Assembly (NCBI GenBank): GCA_002307295.1
Contig: DBTY01000012.1
Coordinates: 11,563-75,562 of the forward strand
Length of the DNA stretch: 64,000 nt
Direction: 5' to 3'
Source: Ignavibacteriales bacterium UBA1304
GTDB lineage: Bacteria; Bacteroidota; Ignavibacteria; Ignavibacteriales; Ignavibacteriaceae
The notes beneath the pieces are model-generated. The model saw only the letters and a program-made list of their open reading frames with translations, made no database searches and was not told where the DNA came from. Positions 24,348 to 32,348 of the stretch are shown piece after piece. Both the position numbers and the translations under genes were made by a program. Position 1 is the first letter of the stretch, and every line of letters begins with the position of its first letter.

Positions 24348-25504
24348 TTTTCAAACTTTAATTTAATATTCACAATTTCGGGGGTATTGCCTGTCCTTAC
24401 AGGCGGACCCCAGGTTCCAACTCCGCATGAAACATAATAATTAGTTTCGCCTTTCTTTAGATATCCCCAGCTCATTTCATAAATTTTTTGGGTTATATAA
24501 TTAAACGGCCATAACTGCCCGTTGTGGGTATGTCCAGAAATTTGCAGATCAATTCCATTTATTTCCGCCTCTTCCAAATGGAACGGCTGATGATCGAGCA
24601 GGATTAACGGTTTAGATTTATCAAGCCCGCTAATAAGCTCGGCTATAGTTTTGCGGTTTCTATGGTTAGCGCGGTTAAAGCTTAAATCTTCCCGGCCAAT
24701 TATATAAAAACTATTATCAATCAAAACAACGCTGTCCCGTAACATATTAAGGCTGTGCTGGCTTAAGTACTTAACGGCGGGCTCTACGCCGCCTATATAT
24801 TCATGGTTGCCTGTAATTGCGTAGGTTCCAAATCTAGATTTTATTTTCTCCAGAGTAACGCCAAGATTATTTTTTATTACAGGCGCAACGTCTTCATCAA
24901 CAACATCGCCTGGCAATAGAACAATATCCGGATTAAGCGCATTTATTTTGTTTACAATATTTTCTATTCTGGAATTGCTTATTATAGTTCCAAGGTGGAT
25001 GTCCGACGCAGCGACAATATTTAAAGACTTCAGGTTTGTCCCGTTCTTTTTTACTACAAGATCAACCGTTTTTATTTGTGGGTTTTTGGCATTAAGATAA
25101 CCGCAAAATACAATTAAAAATACAACAAGACTGGTTGCAAGAAAAATGATTTGTTTAGATTTTTCGTAATTGTTTTTTATAAAATCGGGATAAACGTTTA
25201 CAAAATAATTCACTGCTCTGATAACGTCAAACAGAATCGTAAACAGAAGAAAATAAAGCATTGCGGCAAGCCAAAGCGCGCCAATCAATGTTATCGCGTC
25301 GCCATACCAGGTAATTGCGCTTTTTTCTAAAATTCTTCCTGCAACGAATGATAGCGAAAGAAACCAGAAAATAAAAATGTACGAACTCTTAAGCGTCCGT
25401 ATTGAGGGGAGGGCCTGTAGCCCTCTTATGAAAATATATGAGTTTAACGAGAAATAAATCGTTAAAGCTATCGAAAAAAATATAATAAATCCGGTCTTAT
25501 TCAC
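24344..25504 (-). CDS. Membrane-anchored metallophosphoesterase (YkuE/YaeI-like)
   Basis: The protein has 386 residues, with about four N-terminal membrane segments (residues 5-130) and then a calcineurin-like phosphoesterase. Dimetal motifs are ASDIHLG, LLPGDVVDE, ITGNHEY and ISGHTHNGQ. Relatives act on UDP-sugar or phospholipid-type substrates at the membrane; the substrate here is not evident. The start is GTG at 25504 with AGGA upstream. It is preceded by ridA on the same strand with a 49-base gap. Confidence 0.85.
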   Translation of the reverse strand: MNKTGFIIFFSIALTIYFSLNSYIFIRGLQALPSIRTLKSSYIFIFWFLSLSFVAGRILEKSAITWYGDAITLIGALWLAAMLYFLLFTILFDVIRAVNYFVNVYPDFIKNNYEKSKQIIFLATSLVVFLIVFCGYLNAKNPQIKTVDLVVKKNGTNLKSLNIVAASDIHLGTIISNSRIENIVNKINALNPDIVLLPGDVVDEDVAPVIKNNLGVTLEKIKSRFGTYAITGNHEYIGGVEPAVKYLSQHSLNMLRDSVVLIDNSFYIIGREDLSFNRANHRNRKTIAELISGLDKSKPLILLDHQPFHLEEAEINGIDLQISGHTHNGQLWPFNYITQKIYEMSWGYLKKGETNYYVSCGVGTWGPPVRTGNTPEIVNIKLKFEN

Positions 25505-25553
25505 TATTGAGTCCTATAAGTAAAACTAAAATATGTTTTGATAGATTGGAAGG

Positions 25554-26012
25554 TCAGATTTTTACCTGAGCGATAATCTCAACTTCAACGGCGGCGTTTT
25601 TAGGCAGGCCGCTAACTCCTACTGCGCTTCTGGCATGTTTGCCGGCTTCGCCAAAAATCTTTTCGAGCAAATCTGAAGCTCCGTTTGCAACTATTGGCTG
25701 GTTTGTAAAATCGGGAGCGCTGTTTACAAATACGGTAAGCTTTACAATTTTTTCTATTTTATCTAACGAGCCCGTAACAGACTTAATAACGCTTAAGCAA
25801 TTTAATGCTGCGTATTCTGCGGCCTTTTTAGCGTCGCTTTCGGAAATATCCGCGCCTGTTTTTCCAGTGTATTTAAGCTCCCCATCGACTAAAGGAAGCT
25901 GTCCTGACGTGAATACAAGATTACCTGATATGGCTGCCGGAATATAGGCTGCTAATGGTTTAGGGGCTTCCGGGAGCTTATACCCGGCTTCTACTATTTT
26001 CTCTTCGAACAT
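25554..26012 (-). CDS. RidA-family protein
   Basis: This 152-residue trimeric YjgF/RidA-type protein has GNLVFTSGQLP at 30-40 and the C-terminal HARSAVGVSGLP motif. The latter provides R128, the arginine that in RidA contacts the carboxylate of imine or enamine intermediates such as 2-aminoacrylate. The length and central insertion place it in one of the RidA-like subgroups rather than the short archetype. ATG at 26012 has GGAG upstream. It is divergent from mazG across 63 bases. Confidence 0.85.
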   Translation of the reverse strand: MFEEKIVEAGYKLPEAPKPLAAYIPAAISGNLVFTSGQLPLVDGELKYTGKTGADISESDAKKAAEYAALNCLSVIKSVTGSLDKIEKIVKLTVFVNSAPDFTNQPIVANGASDLLEKIFGEAGKHARSAVGVSGLPKNAAVEVEIIAQVKI

Positions 26013-26075
26013 CGATTACTCCAAAATTATTGTTATTTTAATATATCTGATTTTTTCATATAAATAAGGTCAAAA

Positions 26076-26846
26076 ATGATAGATGGTAAATTTAACGAAT
26101 TTGTGGATATAGTAAAAAAATTAAGAATTGAATGTCCCTGGGATAGAGAACAAACAAATGATTCAATAAAAGATGCAACTTTGGAAGAAGCTTATGAAGT
26201 GGTTCAAGCTGTTGACGAAAAAGATTATGACGAATTAAGAAAAGAGTTAGGCGATCTGCTTTTACATGTAGTTTTTCATTCTCTTATAGCAGAGGGAGAA
26301 AAAAAGTTTACTTTAGAAGAAGTGATTGAAGGCATTCAGGAAAAGATGATAAGAAGACACCCTCATGTTTTTGGTTCGGTTGAAGTAGAAAATTCCGAAG
26401 ACGTAAAGAAGAATTGGGAAGCTATCAAGCTTGATGAAAAGGGGAGGGTATCGGTTCTGGATGGAGTGCCGGAAAATTTGCCTTCGTTGCAAAGAGCAAA
26501 CCGCTTGCAGGAAAAAGCTTCTAAAGTTGGCTTTGACTGGGCAGATAAAAAAGACGTCTGGGCAAAAGTATTAGAAGAAATTGAAGAAATGCGTCAGGCG
26601 GAAAATGAATCGTCAAAGGAACACTTGGAAGAAGAAGTAGGCGACGTATTTTTTGCAATTGTAAATTATGCCCGTTTTATTGGCGTGCATCCTGAAAATG
26701 CATTAAGACGGACAAACAATAAGTTTATCAATCGTTTCCATTATATCGAAAAGAAAGTAAATGAATCCGGCAGAAAAATAACCGAATCAAATCTTGAAGA
26801 AATGGATAAATACTGGAACGAAAGCAAGACTATTTTGAAGAGTTAA
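26076..26846 (+). CDS. mazG: Nucleoside triphosphate pyrophosphohydrolase MazG
   Basis: This 256-residue enzyme has two MazG-type helical modules. The first holds CPWDREQT, then EEAYEVVQAV and KELGDLLLHVVFHS, whose acidic residues bind Mg2+. The second repeats the EEVGDVFFAIVNYAR pattern near residue 185. It hydrolyses NTPs to NMPs and pyrophosphate and cleans the nucleotide pool or modulates stringent signalling. Its 3' end overlaps the 3' end of the convergent phoH by 17 bases. Confidence 0.93.
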   Translation: MIDGKFNEFVDIVKKLRIECPWDREQTNDSIKDATLEEAYEVVQAVDEKDYDELRKELGDLLLHVVFHSLIAEGEKKFTLEEVIEGIQEKMIRRHPHVFGSVEVENSEDVKKNWEAIKLDEKGRVSVLDGVPENLPSLQRANRLQEKASKVGFDWADKKDVWAKVLEEIEEMRQAENESSKEHLEEEVGDVFFAIVNYARFIGVHPENALRRTNNKFINRFHYIEKKVNESGRKITESNLEEMDKYWNESKTILKS

Positions 26847-27786
26847 ACTTTTCGTAAGCGTCAATTATATCTTTAACAAGCTTATGCCTTACAACGTCCG
26901 TTTTATCAAAATAAACGAAGCCAATGCCTTCAACGCCTTTTAGAATTTCCTCAGCCTGGATAAGACCGCTTTCCTTTTTGGAAGGAAGGTCTATCTGGGT
27001 AATATCGCCGTTAATAATAGCTCTTGAGTTAGCGCCTAATCTTGTAAGGAACATTTTCATTTGCACATCGGTAGCGTTTTGAGCTTCGTCTAAAATAACA
27101 AAAGCATTATTAAGAGTGCGTCCGCGCATATAAGCAAGCGGAACAATTTCAATTGCGTTTTTTTCGATATATGATTTAAGCTTTTCAGAAGGAAGCATAT
27201 CGTCAAGAGAATCATATAGCGGGCGTAAGTAAGGATCAATTTTCTCACGAAAATCTCCCGGCAGAAATCCTAAACTTTCGCCCGCTTCAACTGCGGGGCG
27301 CGCAAGAACTATCTTGCTAACTAAACCGCTCTTTAAAGCCGATACCGCAAAGGCTACTGCAAGATAAGTCTTGCCTGTTCCGGCCGGTCCTATTGCAAAG
27401 CAAATGTCGTTTTTCTTAACGGCTTGCAAGTATTGGTTTTGTCCGGCTGTTTTTGCTTTTATTGTATCGTTCTTCGTATAAAGGATAATAGCGTCATATT
27501 CTTTTTCTGAAATAACTTCTTTCCCAAAGGTTGTAAGCTGAAGAGCCATCTCAACATCGGAAGGCTTTAATTGCCCGGAAGTGTTAAGAATAAAAACCAT
27601 TTCCTTGAATATTTTTTCGATCAGGTCAATTTCTTCCATTATTCCGCGTACAATAACAGCCTGGCCGCGTACAAAGATAGAAGCGTTAAATCTATTTTCA
27701 ATGATTTTAAGGTTAGCGTCATTACTTCCGAGAAGGGAGAGCATATCAACGTTTTCTAAAGTGAATTTTTTTTCTATTTCCGTCAT
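26830..27786 (-). CDS. phoH: PhoH family ATPase (PhoH/YbeZ)
   Basis: PhoH-like proteins are RNA-associated ATPases linked to RNA processing and phosphate or heat stress. Walker A GPAGTGKTYLA lies near residue 145, followed by LARPAVEAGE, YMRGRTLNNAFVILDEAQNA (Walker B) and NGDITQIDLP. An N-terminal KH-like segment precedes the ATPase. I start it at the ATG at 27786 and not at an upstream TTG at 27828, because the intervening DNA is the hairpin terminator of the LysM gene. The length of 318 residues is typical. It follows the LysM gene on the same strand but is insulated by that terminator. Confidence 0.92.
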   Translation of the reverse strand: MTEIEKKFTLENVDMLSLLGSNDANLKIIENRFNASIFVRGQAVIVRGIMEEIDLIEKIFKEMVFILNTSGQLKPSDVEMALQLTTFGKEVISEKEYDAIILYTKNDTIKAKTAGQNQYLQAVKKNDICFAIGPAGTGKTYLAVAFAVSALKSGLVSKIVLARPAVEAGESLGFLPGDFREKIDPYLRPLYDSLDDMLPSEKLKSYIEKNAIEIVPLAYMRGRTLNNAFVILDEAQNATDVQMKMFLTRLGANSRAIINGDITQIDLPSKKESGLIQAEEILKGVEGIGFVYFDKTDVVRHKLVKDIIDAYEKFNSSK

Positions 27787-27809
27787 CGTGAATTTCTTTA
27801 AAGATAAAA

Positions 27810-27839
27810 AGCCCTTGTCATTTTTCAATGACAGGGGCT
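27810..27839 (-). terminator. Terminator after the LysM gene
   Basis: AGCCCCTGTCATT pairs with AATGACAAGGGCT and is followed by TTTTTATCTTT on the minus strand. It lies 33 bases past the LysM stop and just before the phoH start. Confidence 0.85.
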
Positions 27840-27872
27840 CTGAATAATTGAAAAATCTATTCTTTCGACAAA

Positions 27873-28559
27873 TTATTTAACAGGAGCTGGTTTATAATTC
27901 TTTTTTAATTTGTCATATTTAACTTGTTCATCCTGAGTTAAGCTTGGGATTTTGAAGTTTTGTTTAGGGAAAATCAAATTAGCATTTTTGATCTGGTCTC
28001 TGTTAGCCTGATAAATTTTAGGCCAAGCGAAACCGTTTCCATAATGTTGTTTTTTACCAGCAATGCGCCATAGGCAATCGCCTTTTACAACAGAATAATT
28101 AATGTCTGATTCTTTAATGTTAGAAGCTTCAGTCCATTCGTCAAGAGCTTTTGGCAATTCAACGTTAACTTTGTTGAAGAATTCAGGAAGAGCGCTAATT
28201 TTGTTTTGTCTTAAAGCTAAAACATCTTGAGCTCTATCAGCTTTAGGTCCTTCTTTTCTGTTAATTTTGCCTTCTAATTCAGAAACAACTTTTCTAAAAT
28301 TGTCTACGTCGGCTTTAGTAGCGCCAACTAATGCATACAATTCACCGATACAGTCGTCATAATTCTGAATTTTTGTGTTCTTTAAGCTGGTAACGTCAGT
28401 CTGTAAAGTTCCAACTTCTTTAGTAAGACTCTCCAATTTAGCTTTCTGGCGAGTCATTTCGTTTTGCCATTCTTCTTTAGTCATTTCCTGAGCAAATGTA
28501 CTTGCAGAAATGAAAAGAAGGAGAGAGGCTACAACTGCTATATATTTTGCAAATTTCAT
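27873..28559 (-). CDS. Secreted coiled-coil LysM-domain protein
   Basis: The protein has 228 residues with a signal peptide (MKFAKYIAVVASLLLFISAS, cleavage near AFAQ). Residues 25-70 are a coiled coil (KAKLESLTKEVGTLQTDV), followed by a helical region. A LysM peptidoglycan-binding module lies at about 155-205 (YSVVKGDCLWRIAGK ... PKIYQANRDQI). The protein probably sits in the periplasm attached to the cell wall. The Lpp-like lipoprotein gene lies 46 bases upstream in the same direction, so the pair may tether the outer membrane to peptidoglycan. Confidence 0.85.
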   Translation of the reverse strand: MKFAKYIAVVASLLLFISASTFAQEMTKEEWQNEMTRQKAKLESLTKEVGTLQTDVTSLKNTKIQNYDDCIGELYALVGATKADVDNFRKVVSELEGKINRKEGPKADRAQDVLALRQNKISALPEFFNKVNVELPKALDEWTEASNIKESDINYSVVKGDCLWRIAGKKQHYGNGFAWPKIYQANRDQIKNANLIFPKQNFKIPSLTQDEQVKYDKLKKNYKPAPVK

Positions 28560-28605
28560 TAATCTTCCTCCAATTTCGTTTTTGATAGTTTACAAATAAA
28601 AAAAA

Positions 28606-28881
28606 CTATTTAGGTAATTTTTCTAAGTTAGCTTTAGTTTCTGCTTTATCTTTTGCACACTGCTGAAGTTTAGCATTTTTCTCGGCATTATCTCTTTCTA
28701 ACTTCGATCTTTCTTCTTTCAAAGAATTAGCTTCTTGTTCTAAGGAGCTTGTCTGTTTCTTAAGCGATTCTAGTTCCGCTAATTGAGCATCGCTAACTCC
28801 GCCGCATCCGACAACTGCGAATGTAGAAGCTACGAAAATCCCAATTATACCGAAATTTGTGAGTTTTTTAATCAGATTCAT
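28606..28881 (-). CDS. Small coiled-coil lipoprotein
   Basis: The 91-residue precursor has a lipobox AVVGC (Cys26) after a hydrophobic signal. The mature part is one continuous heptad coiled coil (LESLKKQTSSLEQEANSLKEE), like murein lipoproteins in overall plan. The start ATG has a strong GGAGGT upstream. It precedes the LysM gene. There is no family match beyond this architecture; a structural envelope role is inferred. Confidence 0.75.
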   Translation of the reverse strand: MNLIKKLTNFGIIGIFVASTFAVVGCGGVSDAQLAELESLKKQTSSLEQEANSLKEERSKLERDNAEKNAKLQQCAKDKAETKANLEKLPK

Positions 28882-28987
28882 CTCTTGACCTCCAAATTTT
28901 TTATTTATTGATTTTATAAAAATAAGTTATCTTACCACTAAATTCAAGTAAAAACGTTTTATCCAATAATTTAAATAAAACCCCATT

Positions 28988-29668
28988 CTAAATTAACCCT
29001 TTTTCGATAAAACTCAAGTATTGATTGCATGCAACTATAATATGATCAACAACCGGAATGCCTATAATAGTTCCGCTTTCTTTCAGTTTCTTTGTTATTG
29101 TTATATCTTCTGCGCTTGGCTCAGGGTTTCCGCTGGGGTGATTATGTATAAGAAGGACTGAAGCTGAGTTATTTTCTATCGCTGTTCTAAATACTTCGCG
29201 CGGATGAACTATGCTTGAATTTAGATTACCGACGGAAATAACTTCATATTTGATAATTTTATTTGAGGAGTTTAAACAAACGACAATAAACTTTTCTTTT
29301 TGCTCGTCTCTTAAAAGGGGGATAAAAACAGAGGCAATTTCTTCAGGCGAAGTTATCTTGCGGTCGTCAAATAATCTTTGCTGCGAAGCTATACGTCTGC
29401 TTATTTCAAACGCGGCTAAAAGAATTGAGGCTTTATCTTTTTTTATTCCGCTGGTTTTTGTTAAACGCTGTAAAGGTTTTACGGCAAGCCCGGCAAGGTT
29501 TAAATTGTCTTTGATTAGTTCCTGCGCAATTTGAATCACTGATCTTCCTTTTGTCCCTGTTCGCAAAAGGATTGCAATTAGTTCGGCGTCTGTTAAATTT
29601 TCCGCGCCCCGCAGAATTAGTTTTTCGCGGGGTCTGTCGTCTAACGGTATGTCTTTAACTCCAGGAAT
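28988..29668 (-). CDS. radC: RadC family JAB-domain protein, apparent ATT start
   Basis: The JAB/MPN metal site is clear: HNHPSGNPEPSAED near residue 172, with an upstream glutamate. A helix-hairpin-helix segment precedes it. The canonical N-terminus (DIPLDDRPREKLILRGAENL) is encoded upstream of the first usual start codon, TTG at 29566, so the true start must lie further up. The only space is between the TAA at 29681-29683 and codon GTT-AAA. There a perfect GGAGG (29674-29678) is followed after five bases by ATT at 29668, giving 226 residues, the normal RadC length. RadC proteins are nucleic-acid or repair-linked, with uncertain biochemical function. This is the last gene of the guaA operon. 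Confidence 0.85.
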   Translation of the reverse strand: MPGVKDIPLDDRPREKLILRGAENLTDAELIAILLRTGTKGRSVIQIAQELIKDNLNLAGLAVKPLQRLTKTSGIKKDKASILLAAFEISRRIASQQRLFDDRKITSPEEIASVFIPLLRDEQKEKFIVVCLNSSNKIIKYEVISVGNLNSSIVHPREVFRTAIENNSASVLLIHNHPSGNPEPSAEDITITKKLKESGTIIGIPVVDHIIVACNQYLSFIEKGLI

Positions 29669-29680
29669 AAAATCCTCCAG

Positions 29681-31477
29681 TTAATTATTGCTCGATTGGA
29701 ACCTGTCTATTAGTTCAAAAATGCCGTCTTTGAATCGAATAATATTCAGAAATCTGTTGTTCCTGTTTTTATTGAAGGATATGTTGTTGTGATATCCGTC
29801 GCTTCTAGCTTCGCTTAGTATCTTTGATGTGATTGAACCTGAATCAAAGTTTTTATCGTCAATAACTTCAAGCAGATATTTTGCAAGATCGTAACCGTAT
29901 AGCGCGTTTCTTTCTGCGCTAATTCCAGTCTTTTCCTTAAATTTTGCGGAGAACTCTTTATATCCAGGATTGTTATAGTCTATAAAATAATCGGAAATGA
30001 TAGTCAGTTTATTGCTAAGACTTGTAGATGTTTCTAATCCATTTGCCGAGAACCAGTCCTGATTTCCGTAAAGATTCACGGTAATTCTGCGTTGATGAAG
30101 CTGCGAAAGGATAACCGGGGCGTCAATTTTATCGGAAAGAGGAATGTATATTCCTTCAATTTTTCTCTGTACTCTTGCAATTTTGGCAATTGGCTCGTCT
30201 AACTGGAAGCTTTTACTTTCGTAAGTTTCATGTATGACAATCGTTCCGCCTAATAACTGAAATTCTTTTATAAACGCTTCGGTTTCCTGCTGAGAGTAAC
30301 CTGAATTAGCCGACAAAACGGCTATCTTCTTTTTGTTCTCTACAAAATAAATATACTGCGCCATTACTTTCCCGCGTACGGAAAAATCTGGGTTAGCCTG
30401 GTAAAAGTTTTTATTTAAACTGATTAAGTCGTTATCGGTTGCAGTAGGGGAGATAATTGGAAAGTTAGAATCTTTGAATATATCGAGAGCATAACGAACT
30501 TCGTCGCTAAAAACAGGCCCTAATACGACGGATATATTTTTATTCTCTGTAAACTCACTGTAAATTTCTTCTATTTTCTTTTTATCTCTGTTAGAGTCTC
30601 TAATTAAAAGACCAATCTTTTTATTTGCCGTAAAATTGTATTCGTCTATTGCAAATTTAATTCCTTCAAGTATTTCCATTGGAGGATTAATTAGTTTTTC
30701 AGCTACAGTATCGTCTACAATTGGTAAAACTACTCCAATTAAAGTTCCAAAGTCATAGTTGCTTTTTTTAAGCTGGGATATGTTTTTTAACATTTCAACA
30801 GCTTCGCTGAATTCTTCCGATTTGGGATGAGATTTTGTAAGCTCGTTCAGTGTTTGTTCTGCCTGAAAAGCGTTTTTCTCTTTTAGGTATAGCTTTGCAA
30901 GAGTTAGCTTAAGGAAAGGTCTGGCTTTAGCGTCTGTGTGATTCTTAATTTCATTTAATACTTCAAAAGCCGAAAGATGTTTCTGCGTAATATAATTGCC
31001 GTATTCTCTCGCTGCAATATTATAAGAAGGAGAGTTGGTATATTCAATTAACAGGCAGATTTGATTAAGGCTATTTATATATTCTTTTTGTTCAACAAGC
31101 GTATTTGCATAAAGAAGGCGGGCTTCTTCTATATACTTGCTGTTTGCATATTCGTTAGTGAATAAAGAGAGAGATTTTGACGCATCGGCAAAATTGTTCA
31201 TAGCGAATTGACATTTTGCTATAAACAAACTTGATGAAGTCGTTTTAGGGTTTAAGTTAATATTGTAAACAATTTCCTGAAAATTTTTAAGCGCTTTTTC
31301 ATATTCTTTATTATCGTAATAATTAAGCGCTACATAGAATTTCTTATTGATGTTCTCCTCGTCAGAACTCATCTGAGCAAGGGAGCTGCAAAATGGGATT
31401 AATGAAAAAAGAGAAAATAAAAAGAAGAGGATTTTCCCATTAAAAATTTTATTGTTGGTTTTGTAAAGAAGCGGCAT
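29681..31477 (-). CDS. Periplasmic TPR plus type-1 periplasmic-binding-fold protein (LpoA/LivK-like)
   Basis: The 598 residues start from the ATG at 31477, which has AAGGAAAG upstream and opens a signal peptide (ILFFLFSLFSLIPFCSS). Residues about 40-240 are TPR-like repeats. Residues about 250-598 are a Peripla_BP_6 two-lobe domain with GVVLPIVDD, LGPVFSDEV and FPIISPTATDND, as in amino-acid binding proteins and the penicillin-binding-protein activator LpoA. The TPR plus binding-fold arrangement favours an envelope or peptidoglycan-synthesis role over transport, and no permease genes are nearby. It overlaps the preceding TPR gene by 29 bases and its stop abuts radC in the same frame. Confidence 0.75.
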   Translation of the reverse strand: MPLLYKTNNKIFNGKILFFLFSLFSLIPFCSSLAQMSSDEENINKKFYVALNYYDNKEYEKALKNFQEIVYNINLNPKTTSSSLFIAKCQFAMNNFADASKSLSLFTNEYANSKYIEEARLLYANTLVEQKEYINSLNQICLLIEYTNSPSYNIAAREYGNYITQKHLSAFEVLNEIKNHTDAKARPFLKLTLAKLYLKEKNAFQAEQTLNELTKSHPKSEEFSEAVEMLKNISQLKKSNYDFGTLIGVVLPIVDDTVAEKLINPPMEILEGIKFAIDEYNFTANKKIGLLIRDSNRDKKKIEEIYSEFTENKNISVVLGPVFSDEVRYALDIFKDSNFPIISPTATDNDLISLNKNFYQANPDFSVRGKVMAQYIYFVENKKKIAVLSANSGYSQQETEAFIKEFQLLGGTIVIHETYESKSFQLDEPIAKIARVQRKIEGIYIPLSDKIDAPVILSQLHQRRITVNLYGNQDWFSANGLETSTSLSNKLTIISDYFIDYNNPGYKEFSAKFKEKTGISAERNALYGYDLAKYLLEVIDDKNFDSGSITSKILSEARSDGYHNNISFNKNRNNRFLNIIRFKDGIFELIDRFQSSNN

Positions 31478-32348
31478 ATTTCTTTCCTTCGTTAGCTTTT
31501 TTATTGTTTGGGTCGAGTTTAAGCGCCATATCAAAATATTTAATGGCGTCTTGCAGCTTTTTAGAGTTTATGCAGGCGTCTCCCAAACAAGTGTATATTT
31601 CGGTAGAGGCTTCGCCTTTTTTGTCGATAACAAATAAGAAAAATTTTTCTGACTTAATATAATCTCCGGCTTTATAGTAAATTCTGCCGGCCCATTCGTT
31701 AACCAATAATTCTTTTCCGTTCAGTTTTAACGCAATAAAAATTGCATTAACTGCATGAGCGTACATTGCGAGGTTATAAAACGCAATTGCCATTACTAAA
31801 TGGAGCTCCCAGTTATTTGAGTACACTGTAGTGGCTTTAGTGGCGTACTCCAGAGCTTTTGAAAAGTCATTTAGTCTGATTTCAATTTTGGCAAGGTAGA
31901 TAAGAGCTTCGTAATATAATTCCGATTTTGTTTCTACAGAAATGAAGTTTATAAAGTTCACTTTTGCTAATTCACACTCGTCTAACATAAAATGAGAGTA
32001 ACCAAGAAAAAATGATACAATCGGCTCTTCATCAGGAGCAATGATAGACAGAATATCGATAGTATCGTCCCACCTTTGGCAGCGCAAAAAAAACTGTCCA
32101 GTGAACAATCTTATTTCAAGCGAGTCGGGATGATCTTCAAGCAGTTGTTTTAATAGAGATCCGGCCGCGTCTATATTATTTAATTTCTCGTATATATTAA
32201 CAAGATTAAAATACGGATCCAGTTCTTCGGGGAATTTATCAATAAGCGAAACATATATTTGTATCGCATGAAGTAATTTCCCTCCAGCCTCAAAATCCGC
32301 AGCAGCTCGTAATTTATGTTCTAAATAGTATTTGTCTTCCATAGTCAT
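31449..32348 (-). CDS. TPR-repeat protein
   Basis: This protein of about 299 residues consists of tandem tetratricopeptide repeats. The last repeat (AIKYFDMALKLDPNNKKANEG) is near-consensus and others are recognisable along its length. It has no signal peptide. The start is taken at the ATG that overlaps the guaA stop (TAATG), three codons inside the longest frame; this implies translational coupling to GMP synthase. TPRs mediate protein contacts; the partner is unknown but could be the next gene's product. Confidence 0.75.
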   Translation of the reverse strand: MTMEDKYYLEHKLRAAADFEAGGKLLHAIQIYVSLIDKFPEELDPYFNLVNIYEKLNNIDAAGSLLKQLLEDHPDSLEIRLFTGQFFLRCQRWDDTIDILSIIAPDEEPIVSFFLGYSHFMLDECELAKVNFINFISVETKSELYYEALIYLAKIEIRLNDFSKALEYATKATTVYSNNWELHLVMAIAFYNLAMYAHAVNAIFIALKLNGKELLVNEWAGRIYYKAGDYIKSEKFFLFVIDKKGEASTEIYTCLGDACINSKKLQDAIKYFDMALKLDPNNKKANEGKKYAASLQNQQ

